A stretch of 64,000 nt of DNA from NCBI GenBank assembly GCA_023053685.1, contig JALIGW010000010.1, positions 12,508,919-12,572,918 on the forward strand. The letters are read 5' to 3'. This stretch comes from Diadophis punctatus similis. Taxonomy: Eukaryota > Chordata > Lepidosauria > Squamata > Dipsadidae. Below, one piece after another: positions 41,634 through 54,053 of this stretch; position 1 is the first letter of the stretch; each line of letters starts with the position of its first letter. The notes beneath the pieces are model-generated. The model was not told the origin of the DNA. It saw nothing but the letters and a program-made list of their open reading frames with translations, and searched no databases. The position numbers were made by a program, and so were the translations under genes.

Positions 41634-44600
41634 TAATTTAATTGAATTGAATTGAAAGTTCTTATAGGCCGCCCAATCCCGTAGGACTCAGGGCGGCGTA
41701 CAACAAAAATAAGAACCATATACATCATATATAAATTTTAAAAACATTTCGTAATTTTAAAAAGAACGTTCATTCATGGGGGTATCCGATCTTCACCCCG
41801 CCTGCCGGAAGAGCCATGTTTTTACGGCTTTGCGGAAGGCCAGTAGAGTGGGGATAGTCCGGATCTCTGGTGGGAGTTGGTTCCAGAGAGATGGGGCTCC
41901 CACAGAGAAGGCTGTCCCCCGTGGACCTGCCAACCGACATTGTTTGGCTGATGGGACCCGGAGGAGGCCCACTCTGTGGGACCTAACTGGTCGTAGGGAG
42001 GTATGTGGTAGGATGCGGTCCCGGAGGTAACCTGGCCCTGAGCCATGTAGGGCATTAAAGGTCAAAACCAACACCTTGAATTGCGACCGGAGACTAATAG
42101 GCAACCAATGCAGCTGGCGGAGAATGGGTGTTATGTGGGTGTATCTTGGCACACCCACCACGGCTCGCGCAGCTGCATTCTGTACCAATTGCAGTCTCCG
42201 GATGCTTTGAGGGTAGCCCCATGTAGAGCGCGTTACAGTAGCCCAGCCATGAGGTGACAAGGGCATGAGTGACTGTGAGCAAAGCCTCCCTCTCCAGGTA
42301 GGGTCGCAATTGGTGCACAAGACGGATCTGTGCAAAGGTCCCCCTAGCCACAGCTGAAAGATGTTGCTCCAATTTTAGCTGTGGGTCTAGGAGAACACCC
42401 AAATTGCAAACCCGTTCTGGGTTTGCAATTTTTCTCCCCCAAGAACCAAGGAGGGACAGTCAACATAATCCCTGGGGGGCAATATCCACAGCCACTCAGT
42501 CTTGTCAGGGTTGAGCTTGAGTCTATTCACTCCCATCCAGACCCTCACATCATCCAGGCAGCGGCACATTACATCAACTGCTTCACTGAACTGACACGGG
42601 GTGGAGATGTATAACTGGGTATCATCAGCATACTGCTGATACCTCACCCCGTGTCGTCGGATGATCTCACCCAGCGGTTTCATGTAAATATTAAACAGGA
42701 TGGGCGAGAGGACCGAGCCCTGTGGCACCCCGCAAATCAGGGGCCTAGGGACTGACCTCTGCCCCCCTGTCAACACCGACTGCATCCTATCGGAGAGGTA
42801 GGAGGAGAACCACCGTAAAATGGTGCCTCCCACTCCCACCTCCCCAAGATGACGCAGAAGGATACCATGGTCAATGGTATCGAAAGCCACTGAGAGGTCA
42901 AATAACACCAGGATGGAGGAGTGACCTCCATCCCGGGCTCGCCAGAGATCATCCATCAGAGCGACCAAAGCAGTCTCCGTACTGTAGCCGCGCCTGAAAC
43001 CCGATTGAAAGGGATCCAAATAATCAGTGTCCTCCAATAACCGCAGGAGTTGGAGCGACACCACTTTCTCAACAACTTTACCCACGAAGGGTAAGTTGGA
43101 GACTGGACGGAAGTTCTTTAAATCCGCTGGGTCCAGGGAAGGCTTCTTGAGGAGGGGCCTCACCACCGCAGCTTTTAAGGGCTGCGGGATGGACCTCTCT
43201 CTCAAAGATGCGATTACAACAGCCTGGAGCCAGCCGCGTGTCACCTCCCTGCTGGCTGAGACCAGCCAGGAGGGGCACGGGTCCAATAAACAAGTGGAGG
43301 CGCTCATCGCTCCTATGGCCTTGTCCACATCATCAGGAGTGATAGGCTCAAACTCCTCCCAAATAACAGGACTAAGACTCGCCCCTGTCGTCTCGGCCTG
43401 CCCTGTCCAAATGGAGTCCAGGTCTGTCCGAATCTGAATGACTTTGTCCGCCAGAAACTGAGAAAATTCCTCAGCTCTGCCCTGCAAGGGATCTTCGCCT
43501 CCCTCCTTGGCAAGAAGGGAGCGAGTCACCCTAAACAGGGCGGCTGGGCAGGAGTCGGCGGACGCAATAAGGGCGGAAAAATGCAAACATTTTGCCGCTC
43601 GTATCGCCACTAAGTAAGACTTAATGCAAGTTCTTAAAAGTATCCGGTCAGACTCAGCTTTACTAGCTCTCCATCATCGCTCTAGGCATCTCTTTAGGCG
43701 CTTCATCTCCCGGAGTTCCTCGGTGAACCAAGGAGCCCTCCTGGATCCGCTGCCACGGAGAGGCCGCAAAGGCGCAATCCGATCCAAAGCCCCCGTCGCC
43801 GCCCGGTTCCAGGCAGCCACTAGAGCCTCAGATGAATTGTGTACCAGGGATTCAGGTATTTCCCCAAGTTCCCTCTGAAATCCTTCGGATTCCATTAGGC
43901 GCCTGGGGCAAAACCACTTAATCGGTCCTGCCTCCTTGTGGTGGAGGAGTGGTGCCATGAAATCCAACCTCAGAAGGAAATGATCTGACCACGACAAGGG
44001 TACTATGACTAAACCCCTCAGCCTCAGATCATCTCTCCACTGCCCCGAGAGAAACACAAGGTCAAGTGTGTGACCACCCTCATGAGTCGGACCCTGAACT
44101 ACTTGGGTCAGGTCCATGGTTGTCATGGAAGCCATGAACTCCTGGACTGCCTCTGAGGTTTCGCCAGGCGATGGCAGGTTGAAGTCCCCCAGCACCATAA
44201 GCCTGGGGAACTCAATCGCCAGCCCAGCTATTGCCTCAAGCAGAACAGGCAGGGCCTTTGCCACGCAGCTAGGAGGCAAGTACATTAGCAAAAGGCCCAC
44301 CTGAACCCCTAAGTCCAACTTCAGAAGGAGCATCTCACACCCAACAATCTCCGGGGCAGGGCTCCTTTGAGGACATAGATTCTGGCGAGCTATAATAGCC
44401 ACTCCTCCACCCCTTCCCTGGGGTTGCGGCTGATGCTGAACTGAGAACCCGTCTGGGCACATCTCGGAAAGGGGAACCCCCCCTCCTGGCCCAGCCAGGT
44501 CTCAGTAATGCATGCCAGGTCAGCCCCCTCTTCCAGTATTAGATCCTGAACAAGGGGGGCCTTGTTAGTGATCGACCTGGCATTCAACAGCAGCAGCTTG

Positions 44601-46275
44601 AGCTCAGGGCCCTGACATCCCTGGTTACCAGGTAATCGGGCTGAGCTAGATGGAACCAAATCAGAGGGGCCAGAACAGGGAATCGCTTGTAAACAGCAAA
44701 TTCTCATTTCTCGAGAGCGGCCTACCCCTCTGCTCCCGCCATACCTACCCCTCCCTGTTATGACCGTGATGCTCCCACTCCCTATCCCACCAGAGATCCC
44801 CTCCCCTCCCCCACTGGTCCCCCACACTTCCGACAGGCCATACACTCCATTCATACTGGGCCTGGGGTTGGGCTCAAACCCCCCTCTGCTTCTGTTTCCA
44901 CACTCAGCAGAGGGGGGCAGAATCCCAGTCCCTGACTCACTCATTCCCTCAAAAATCATCTACAAAATCTTCAATCACAACTAACCCAATCAGCCCTTAT
45001 ACAACCCACACACATAACCCATACATCCTCCCCCCCCCCGAGGTGAGATAAAAGTGTAAAACAAGCAAGAGTAAAAATCAATTAGAATCAATTAGAACGA
45101 ATGGGGAGTACATAAGTGCCGGTCTCCCAACTGGTCTAACGGTTAGTTCTTTCAATTTTAATTTAGCTCTTCTGCTCTTTCTCTTAACATCTACACCATG
45201 GCTAGTAGTAGTTCTTGGTGAAACTTTTACGTTTCTTTACAATTTCCACCGCTTCTCACCGCAGTGCTAGTAATAACAGGGTTTTCAACAGATGTAGTCC
45301 CCGCAGATGTTCCAAAGGTGTCAAGCGGTCCTCCAAATTCACTCAGCCGGGCTACATCAGTCACAAATGGCCTCATAAAGCTGAGAAGGGTCTTGTAGTC
45401 GGTCTCAGCCGAAGGCAACCTCGTGGAGACCAAGATGGCGGCGATGGAACTAAACAGAAAACGCCGCTCCAATCGAGGAAATGGAGGCTGCGCCCCAGGT
45501 GGGGGGCACCACAACAAAGATGATAAACAGCCAACACAATTGATGAAACACATGAGAAGTCCCCAGAAAAGGGTCAGGTTGCTTTGGCCAGAAGGGACCT
45601 CGCAACCGCGGTGACAGCAGCCACGCCGCCAGACAAAAGGTGCCGCACTGGTCACAAAGGCGGCGGCCGTATCCAAAAGAAGAGTCGCTGGAGCCTCAGA
45701 CCGGGTTAACCTCAGTCCGGGAAATTGTTGGGTGGCCAGTTGCTTTAAAATTAAATAACAACAGTCATAAAATTGATCGTCCTTGGACCGGTCAGTGCTC
45801 TCTCATGATCAGGAGCTAGATTGCAGATAGCTACCACACAAATCGCCATCACACAGAGCGCCAGTTAAAGTACAGAGCATATCGGAAGATGGACCATGTC
45901 CCCACGTCTTCAACTGGTAAAAATTCTTAGCACCCGGTTTTTCAAACAACTGACCTCCGGTTTCTGCTCCCCACACGATACCTCTCACGTTGTTTAAGCT
46001 CTCCGGCGCCGCACTTGCTACCATAATGGCGGCCGTGCTTCTTGCAGCTTGGAGCTTGTAGGTCCACTCAGTCCTCGTACTGAACAGATTTCGTCGTCTC
46101 GATGTTCCTGGGGTGTGCCAAGATCTTCCTTAACCTTCTCCCTTCCCCAAAGTTGGAATAATTTAGGTCGGGACTCCAGGGTTTCAAGAATGTGGGTTCG
46201 GGTGCGCGGAGCTCTGCTCTCCCTCGCCCTGCCACCGGAAGCTCCACCCCGGAGCTTGTATGTTATTTCCACCCT
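41634..46275 (-). mobile_element. Full-length L2 LINE (copy 2, 4.64 kb)
   Basis: Bounded by a 7-bp duplication GAGAATT (41627-41633 and 46276-46282). The 3' end on the minus strand is a GGGCGGCCTATAAGAAC block plus AATTC/AATTA repeats. The 5' end is a GC-rich region (45240-46275), presumably the internal promoter/5' UTR. The coding part 44959-41793 carries endonuclease and RT. A discrete 4.6-kb unit with duplication means it was inserted complete, not truncated. Confidence 0.92.
41793..44959 (-). pseudogene. L2 endonuclease-reverse transcriptase ORF (few breaks)
   Basis: Frames 44959-44390 and 44462-43674 give the N-terminus and endonuclease (LLLLNARSITNK, ITETWLGQ, VLGDFNLP, HTLDLVF, SWSDHFLL), joined by a frameshift near 44450. 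An in-frame TGA near 43674 (CLER-stop) precedes frame 43610-42387 with RT motifs [49 protein letters not shown] and [11 protein letters not shown]. Two more frameshifts (about 42400 and 42250) precede the C-terminal DYCNALYMGLP...HWLPISLRSQFKVL region. The protein would make the target nick and prime reverse transcription. About four inactivating changes in all. Confidence 0.93.
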
Positions 46276-46282
46276 GAGAATT

Positions 46283-47260
46283 GTATGTTATTTCAAAATA
46301 ACTATGTTAAAACATGAAATGAAGTTTAAAAAGACATGTTAAGATGTGAGAAATGACAACTGTCATTGCTGGGGAGAATTTCTGTGATAAAAATGAATGT
46401 CTTGCCTAGAATGATATTTTTGTTTTAGACAATAGTTGTTTTAACAACTGATGAACCATTTAAACAGTGACAGAGGAATATATCTATCTGTGGCAGGGGG
46501 AAAACATGAGTTAAATAGAAGGTATTACAAGATGTAAAGAAAAGAAAAGGATTGGGATTACCTGACTGGAAATTGTATTTTGCAGTTGCTATTTGGTTTT
46601 GATGGAAGAGTGGATGTTGCTGAGAAATGGAAAGCTTCTAGTGTTAGTACAACATAACCTGAAATTTGGGTATTTGTGATACAATAAAGTTAAGACATGC
46701 TATATTGCGAATATGAAATAGATGCAAACTCAGATTGTGCCAGAAAATTGCTTTATGGCTGAGGGCTATAGCTGTCAATGGTCTCTTATTTACAATTATT
46801 AGAAGGATTTAAGGTAGACAAATGAACATGATTTTAAACACTATAAGACTGATTTTGAAATAGAATTGTAATTGAACATGTAATTGCTAAAACATACAAA
46901 CTTTTATTTTAATTTGAAGCAGAAGAACAACATGTGAAAAAATGTTTGATAAAATGGTCTAAAATTTGTTATACAGATGGAACAATGGGAAAATATGTGT
47001 CTAGAAGGATTGAAATATAAACTATATTATAATATTAAAGAGATTTTTAAATAAAATTATTGATTGTATATGTCACCAGAGAAATTGTCTAGAATGTATT
47101 AAAGCACTTCAAATTTATGTTAGAAATACGAACAGCAAGACGGGACTTTTGTTTGATTTATCTGTTAAATAGCTAGAAAATTCTGGATTCAAACACATAT
47201 ACTGTTTCAGAGGATTTTAAAGATTAATAAACAATCAAGATTAAAGGTTTTTCTTTTGGG
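46283..47260 (+). pseudogene. Old L1 relic, part 3 (ORF2 C-terminal region)
   Basis: Plus-strand fragments match the region after RT in L1: KRKGLGLPDWKLYFAVAIWF (about 46530) and EEQHVKKCLIKWSKI (about 46925). It is the continuation of 40011-41210 across the L2 insertion. Many stops. Confidence 0.72.
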
Positions 47261-47275
47261 ATTGATGAACAAACA

Positions 47276-48455
47276 TCATTGAATGAGAGCATGTATCCCT
47301 GCCTCGTAAAATTTTGTTGACTGTTCTTTGAGCCACTTCTTCACTGCAGTTTTCACTTTCTCGTCACTGGAATAATGTTTGCCTCTCAAACCTCTTTCAT
47401 GGGGCCAAAGAGATGATAGTCTGAAGGCGCTAAATCTGGTGAGTATGGAGGATGCAGTAAAGTTGTCCACCCGAATGAGGCGATTGTCTCCCTTGTCCTG
47501 ATGCTTGTGTGTGGTTGAGCATTGTCATGCAGAAGGAGGACTTTGTCGATTGGCAAGTTGGGTCTCACTCATCAGATTCTTGCTGTGAGCCTCGTCAGGG
47601 TCTCAATGTAGGCCTCAGAGTTTATTGTTTCTCCTCTTGGCAAGAAAGCAACCAGAATGACACCTTGAGCATCCCAAAAGATAGTCGCCATGATTTTTCC
47701 AGCTGACTTTTGCGTCTTGAACTTTTTCGGTTGTGGTGACACAGAGTGGTGCCATTCCATTGACTGCCTCTTTGATTCTGGTTCATAATGATGAACCCAT
47801 GTTTCATCACCTGTTATGAGCCTTTGAAAGAAGGTGTTGTCTCTTTGACTTTGTTAGAGAAGTTCAGTGCAGGCATTGACCCTGTCAGTCTTGTGTTCGG
47901 TAGTCATCTGTCTCGGTACCCAACGGGCACACACTTTTGAAAAGCCAAGTGATTCAAAATGTTGTAAGCACTTCCTTGGCTCACTCCAAGGTTTTCTGCC
48001 AACTCATCAAGAGTTGTCATCAAGAGCCTGTCTTCTCTGATCAGAGCATCTGCTTTTGCTTTATTGGCAGGATTCACAGAAGAGGACAGATGGCCAGAAC
48101 GGGGTTTAATGGCTACGCTCACAGTTCCCATCTTTTCATCATTCAGATGATGGACCCACCTGCATACATTGCTATAATCTAAAGTATTGTCCTCAAACAC
48201 ATTTTGTAATCATCTGTGAATGTTCACAGGGGTTTCCCCCTCAGCAACAAGGAATTCAATCACTGCTCTTTGTTTTTGACGCAACTCTAAGGGGTCAGCC
48301 ATTTTGAATTTTCCTTGTGAGTCTAAAAACCTGAAAAGTAAGAAAAAAATATTTCAGAACATAAATGATATAATCATTTATAACTGGAAAAAATTTCAGA
48401 TATTTTTATCACAAACTGCACCTGAAATGGCATTACTTTTTGACTCACCCTCGTA
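47276..48455 (-). mobile_element. mariner transposon, 3' end missing, transposase broken
   Basis: The 5' terminal sequence TACGAGGGTGAGTCAAAAAG lies at 48455 on the minus strand, with TA at the edge. The matching 3' inverted repeat is absent, so the far end is lost at about 47276. Transposase pieces in several frames: an HTH region with EDNTLDYSNVCRWVHHLND and LAENLGVSQGSAYNIL, WDAQGVILVAFLPRG (first catalytic Asp), LLHDNAQPH (second) and YSPDLAPSDYHLF (third, the DD34D pattern of mariners). At least three frame breaks. It sits in the L1 relic. Confidence 0.92.
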
Positions 48456-48668
48456 ACTGCAGCAAGTTGCACAAATAGAGAAAGATTTTGCATTACCCAC
48501 AATTAGTGAAGATGATGGAACTGGCTGAGATAATTAAACTGACTTCTTTGATCAGAGAAAAGACAATATCTATGTTTATTGCTGATTGGAAACATCATAT
48601 AGACTTTTTGAATGAAACAGAAAAAATGAACGTATGATATATGACTTTGATTATTAGACAAGATAGAC
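48456..48668 (+). pseudogene. Old L1 relic, part 4 (ORF2 C-terminus)
   Basis: Encodes KMMELAEIIKLTSLIREK and MFIADWKHHIDFLN in plus frames, the usual C-terminal end of L1 ORF2 proteins in squamates. It follows the mariner. Confidence 0.65.
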
Positions 48669-48802
48669 CAGTATTTCTCAATCTTGACAGCTTTAAAATG
48701 TGTAGATGACAATTCCCAGAATTCTCCAGCCAGCATGCTGGATGGGAAATTCAGAGTGTTGAAGCCCGCACATATTAAAGCTGTCAAGGTTGGCAAACAC
48801 TG
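48669..48802. mobile_element. Palindromic MITE (134 bp)
   Basis: Ends CAGTATTTCTCAATCTTGAC and its inverted near-copy at 48774-48802. The middle (CCCAGAATTCTCCAGCCAG) is also symmetric. Flanking octamers AGATAGAC and GGATAAAT agree at 5 of 8 positions, so it is an old hAT-type insertion. Confidence 0.82.
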
Positions 48803-49559
48803 GGATAAATTATAAAAACAAAAGAGTTCTGTAGTGACTCATAAAGTAGGATATAAATCTATATTGGTATTTATAACTGCTCTACAGTAAAGAAGATAGC
48901 AAACTACTTCTTTGTATGTTTTTCTTTCTATTTTATTTTTTACTTTTCCCCCTTTGTTCCACTTTTAGCTTTTGCTTTAATTTTTTCTTTCTTTTTCTTT
49001 TCTTTTTTAAACTTCATATTATTTTGAATTAATTTTATATTCCCTTTCAAAAAATCTTCACTTAAAATTATATCAGTATATTTATCTCTAGTTAACATAA
49101 GTCAGCATTATTTGATCACTGACTTACATAGACAGTTATTACTAAGAGGAGCTGTCCCTTCAGCACCAGAACACAGTTGTGTAAGAACTGGAATGCAAGG
49201 TTGAAATAATAGTGTGGAAAGTATATATTATTTTGATAAGTTTGAGATGGATTTATGAGTTCTCAACTCACTCAGCATTGTTAAATCCAGGGCTAAATTA
49301 GCTCAATATTTTTCTCTGTATTTCTTCTCAGTTTATGACTTCCCATTATGCTCATCTCGCCTTCTTTTTCTAAATCATACATTTATTTTTAAATACAGAA
49401 ATAGAATTTTAAACTTAGAGCAATTCAGTCACCAAAAAATCCCAATATGTGTCTTTTTATTTAAAAGAATAGGAAGAAAAAGGCAAAATGAAATAAGTGT
49501 ATAATAATAAATGTGAAAAATATTATCAAATGTGTAAAGTCATGTGACACTTAAGCAGG
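48803..49559. other. AT-rich stretch, no gene seen
   Basis: T-rich sequence (48900-49030) may be the 3' untranslated tail of the old L1. No ORF or element boundary is recognised beyond that. Confidence 0.5.
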
Positions 49560-49908
49560 AAAACACTAAATAAAGGGAAGAAGCCATTCATATCAACCTG
49601 CCTCCCAGCATATATCAGCTACTTCAGTCAAAGTGGTACTATGATGACAGTAACCAACCAGAATGCGTCATGCAAATTAGAATACTATATCATGTACCAA
49701 CTGCTCTGCTGCTAGCTGGTTGTTATAGTGATAAACTGAGGCCTTGCCTCTTGGCTTCTTCTTGAAAGAAAAACCTTTAATTTCTCAAGGGAATGAAATG
49801 AAGAGAAGGGGAAGAAGGTGAGGGAGAGAAAGAATTACATGAGAAAACATTATCTGGCTGAGAAGAGAATAGCAGAAAGGGCATCATCACAAGAAGCATT
49901 CACTGGCC
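49560..49908 (+). promoter_or_regulatory. PCYT1B: Putative PCYT1B promoter and 5' UTR
   Basis: Directly upstream of the PCYT1B start codon. It carries an octamer ATGCAAAT (49670-49677) overlapping a TGCGTCA CRE/AP-1-like site (49664-49670), a second TGATGACA (49642-49649), and an ATATAT stretch near 49609. GC content rises above that of the neighbouring intergenic DNA and no transposon is recognised. The start of transcription is unknown, and the region could be partly 5' UTR. Inference from position and motifs only. Confidence 0.5.
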
Positions 49909-50025
49909 ATGCCAGTGCTTGCAACTAATGCTGAGTCAGAAACAGGTATCCCAAAATCCTTTTCTAATGAGCTTCCTTCAGAAATCATGGAGGAGATAGA
50001 GCACACATGTCCTCAGCCTCGACTG
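49909..50025 (+). CDS. PCYT1B: PCYT1B first coding exon (39 codons)
   Basis: The ATG at 49909 opens 39 codons ending exactly at CTG|GTAAGT, a consensus donor (50026), in phase 0. The peptide holds [10 protein letters not shown] and [13 protein letters not shown], which match the N-terminus of vertebrate choline-phosphate cytidylyltransferase B as I remember it. The product makes CDP-choline from CTP and phosphocholine, the rate-limiting step of phosphatidylcholine synthesis by the CDP-choline pathway. The catalytic cytidylyltransferase domain and the membrane-binding helix lie in later exons outside the window, downstream on the plus strand. This N-terminus belongs to one of the alternative PCYT1B isoforms. 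It is the only host exon seen. The frame stays open into the intron until 50101, which is not coding. Confidence 0.9.
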
Positions 50026-51469
50026 GTAAGTAAAAGACAAAGGATACTTTCTTCTTTCTTTTTTGCCTTCTTGAGCTCAGTGCATTATGAGGTTATAGAC
50101 TAATCCTGCTTTGTAGTCTGAATAGAAATAGAAAAAAAGGACCTGATCTGTGTTAGCTCTGTGTTTGCTTTCTTTATTACAAGAATGTGGGTTACAAAGC
50201 AATTTTTGTGCCTGCTGCATTCAGAGAGAGAATCTGGGATTACAGTATGTTTCTGCAACCTGGCTTTTTTCAACAAAAAACCCATCCAGCTCTAAAATAG
50301 GCTTTTCCTCTAGCCTTTGTTAGATTTGCCACAAAACTTAATCCTTGTCTGTTAGTTTGCATTTTTGCTTATTAAAACAAATTTGCTTAGACACAGATGT
50401 TCACATTAATTTTTAAAAAGCCTACTCAGAGAACATTGGGAAAGAATATCACAGTGCACTCTCTTTTTTCCAGAGATGCAGTTAAACTGTATATATAAAT
50501 CATCTAAAATTGTATATGTCACTTTCAAATAGTTCAGCACATATGAGTTGGGAGAGTTATCTTAGGAAAAAATCTGCATTTCCTCAGTAATTTACCTATT
50601 GAAGCAGTGCATATAAAGAAGGCAGTTGTGTATAGAATATAGCATCCTTTCCTCACTGCCTAGCATATCTTAAAAGTAGATTTCATTCATTTTCATTGGC
50701 ATAATTTTACATATAAATTTTTAAATAAAGGAAACTGCATTTTCTAAAAAGTAGAAAGGATAAGAGTTTGTTGTGTTCTTTGTTCTATTGGCTTTGTGTG
50801 AGCTTCCATAAGAATTTATTAAGAATTTGCATGGAAGGAAGCAATCATTTTAGGAGATAATGAGATTTGGAAGGCGAACATAGTTTTTCCTGATTTATAT
50901 GTCTAGGATGAGAACATTATCTCTAAAAGTAAGGGAGCAGTGCTAAGCCTACTTCTCTGAAGTAAATGTAGTTAAGATTAGGCCAGAGCACTTAACCTTG
51001 TCTATCCACAATGGCCCAGTAACTCTGCTTTCTGTAATAACAGAAGTTACAAAAACAAAATAACAAAAAGCAAAAATATATCATTTTCTCCATTGTAGGA
51101 AAAACTTTTCCTATGAAGGTCTATTGATGTATTCTAGATAGTGGCTAACTGAGAAAGCAAAACCCAGAAGAGTTTTCTGTAAATAGGAAGTAGTTAATGT
51201 TTCTCGCTCAAAAATAAACAGTGAACTTAGCAAGTAACTTGCTTGGGGGCATTTTTAAATATTAAAATCAATTTTAATACATTTTAAAAGCCATTGGGGC
51301 TCATAGTATATTATAGATAATACTTAGATGGTAGTAATAAGTTTCCATATATCTTATTATTTTGTTAATAACATGGGGAAAGCTATGAACTTTTCCTATG
51401 TTAATTATTATAAATATATTCCTATTGAAATTTGTGGCAAAGTAAGGATTTTAAAACATATAATTCCAC
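50026..51469. other. PCYT1B intron 1, mostly unique sequence
   Basis: Begins with GTAAGT. No transposon with recognisable ends, no ORF of note and no second exon (no acceptor plus cytidylyltransferase-like frame) is seen. Confidence 0.6.
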
Positions 51470-51556
51470 AGATTTGGGTCTCCTGCTTGGGCAGGGGGTT
51501 GGACTAGATGACCTGCAAGGTCCCTTCCAACTCTGTTAATCTGTTAATCTGTTAAC
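51470..51556 (+). repeat. CR1-type 3' end or SINE tail
   Basis: Contains GGTTGGACTAGATGACCTGC and AAGGTCCCTTCCAACTCTG, the conserved 3' end of CR1 LINEs and of SINEs that borrow it, followed by three CTGTTAAT-type octamers. The 5' part is absent or too diverged to see. Confidence 0.85.
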
Positions 51557-52640
51557 ACTACTTAAAAAATAACATAGAAGCATTATATTTTTATGAATTC
51601 TACAATTTCATGAACTGTGTAAGAAATTCAAACTTCCAAACCTATTAAAGAATTCTAAACTTATTAAATCAAAGAGATAAACATTGTTTTGGACAGATTA
51701 TATAACTCTTATGGTTCCAAAATGCATTTTTAGAAAATTAGTTATATTAGTCTGGTGCAGGAAAAACAGCAACTCTGGCAATTTCAAGATTAGCAAATCT
51801 ATTATTATTAGATGTTGTCTGACTTAGTACATTCTATGAATTTAGTGAACAATATAGTCTATGAAAACATAACCTATAAAACATTTCTGTAATAACTTTA
51901 TGGCAGGACTATATGCATTACTGCATATCATCAATCTACAGAAATATAGAAAGTAAAAGACATTTTATTCCCATTTGATTCAATTCCTACATTTTTTAGG
52001 AACACCATGGAAGTGGTTTGCCATTACCTTCTGCATTATTTTTTCAACTTCACAATCTAACAACAACGCTTGAATTCATTGATAGTCTCCTAAACAAGTA
52101 TTAGCCAGGCCTATCTCTCTGAGTTTCCAAGCTTAACCAATGTCATAAAATTACTGCCACAGATATGCAAGAAAATAAAGACTATATCTATTACAGGAAC
52201 AGATCTGGAAAAACATAATGGCAAGCATTTTGAGATGGAGAAAACTGTTCTAGCTAAAAAGAATAGCAACAGTAAAAATGAATATTTAGCAAAGCATAAC
52301 ATCATATTTTTACTGTTGCTATTCTTACAAATTATTCCATTAAGAATTATAGACAAAGTATTAAATGGATGGCAGAAACAAATAATTAACTTAGTCAAAA
52401 GATGTGATTAAGCCCACGACCTGGAATGATGGGGCGGATTGGCAGTATCATTGTCAAATGGTATAATCAAGTTAGTTCTCTAACAAGGATTACTAGCTAG
52501 ATAAAATCATTTTATATCTACATTGCTTCTACCAAAGGAGCACTATTTTGCAGTTTTTGCATACTGAATCCCTCTACCAAGGATATTGTATAACTATTAA
52601 ATAATTATTTTCATAAAGGTGAATGTACAAAAAGTGACCA
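51557..52640. other. Intronic sequence, little recognised
   Basis: A short SINE-like piece near 52007-52045 (CATGGAAGTGGTTTGCCATTACCTTCTGC) is recognisable as a common squamate interspersed repeat. Otherwise no features. Confidence 0.4.
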
Positions 52641-52644
52641 GTAT

Positions 52645-53012
52645 AGTTATCCTCAATTTATAATCCCAATAGGTACAGGAATTTCCATTGCTAAGCAAGG
52701 TGTTCAATAAGTTAGTCACACCCAATTTTACAACCTTCTTTGCTACAGTTGTTAAGCAAATCACTACAATTGTTAAGTGAATAATGTGGTTATTAAGTGA
52801 ATCTGACTTCTCTCATTGACTTTGCTTGTTGAAAGCTGGCTGGGAAGGTCACAAATGGCGATCATAAGACCTCAGGACACTGCAACTATTGTAAATACAT
52901 CTTGGTTGCCAGGTACCAAAATTTTGATCACGACTGGTTGCAAGTCAGTTTTTTCAGTGCCATTGTAACTTCAAACAATCACTAAATTAATGTTTGTAAA
53001 TGGAAGAGTACT
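52645..53012. mobile_element. Degraded MITE, abundant squamate type
   Basis: Ends AGTTATCCTCAATTTATAA and an imperfect inverted copy ending at 53012. The body has repeated GTTAAGTGAAT-type units and AAGCTGGCTGGGAAGGTCAC, a pattern I know as a common interspersed element in reptiles. Family assignment uncertain. Confidence 0.6.
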
Positions 53013-53659
53013 TTTAGAGAGATGCTAATTTGTACAGACTGTAAGACTTAATTATTGACAAAATAAAATTGAAATATTTTGAAATTCTTTCTTCAAAATG
53101 GTCAGAAATGCCTTTACTACAGTATCTCCAAATAAGTGGCATAGTTCAAAAGGAATTGCAAAAAACAAGGTAGACCTGACTAAATTGAAAAAAACTTCTA
53201 ATACAAAACTCAGAACAATAGCTGAGACTTATTTATAAGTTGCTAGTAAACTATGACTTAGAAACTGAATGATATATGATTGTTTAAATTATTTAAATTT
53301 AAATACAATAATTGATATGCAAAAATGTGAATATCAATGAATGACCATTATTAATTTTACCATAAAAATCATAGTAGTACAAGGTTTTTTACCTTTGATA
53401 TATTGTTCCTGTATTGATTGTGGGTGACTCACTTTCTAAAAATTATTTGAAATGTAATAAGCAGATCAGGTTGTTTGTTTACTGTATATTTGTGGCAATG
53501 TTGTTAAACTCAACAATTCTGGAACATGATTTATTTAGAATGGAACATACTTTAAAGGTTAGAATAGATTCTTTCTTCAGTGAACCATATATTCTCATAA
53601 AGATCTTTGTGCACAATTCTGCTATCTTAATGTGGAGGCTGTTTTATTTATTTATTTAA
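53013..53659. other. Intronic AT-rich DNA, no gene
   Basis: Only short frames (up to 81 codons) of no recognisable family. A small ATTT run lies at 53643-53658. Confidence 0.5.
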
Positions 53660-54053
53660 AATACTGAAGCCATTAATCTGGCCCGTGCAGGACCACGAGG
53701 CTGCCCCTCCCACATTGCCCCACCCACCCGCCAGCCCCCACCCATCAGCTGAGCACAGGACTTACCTTTCCGAGCCCCGTGGGCTGGAACTGGAAGGTAA
53801 GGCCAATGGCCTGCAGAGTGGTTCTGGAGGCAGGGAAGGTGTAAAATGGGATGCACAGATGCCCAGGGAAGCCAAAAACGGCCTGTTTTACCCTGTTTTT
53901 GACCTACAGAGTGGTTCTGGAGGTGGGTGAGATGAAAAATGGGGTGCACGGGGCCCTGCCTTCAGTAGCACTCTGCAGGCCAAAAACGTGGTGCACGGAG
54001 GCCTCCCGGGGCATTCGTGTGCCCCATTTTTGACTTCCCCTGCCTCCAGAAGA

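Noticed and set aside
45215..46342. Frames of 70-150 codons in the L2 5' region as a separate L2 ORF1
   Set aside because: No coiled-coil, RRM or esterase-like motif is visible and the frames are on both strands. It is better read as a GC-rich 5' UTR/promoter.
50026..50103. Extension of the PCYT1B frame past the donor to a stop at 50101
   Set aside because: GTAAGT at 50026 is a consensus donor at the known exon edge; the extra codons are intron read-through.
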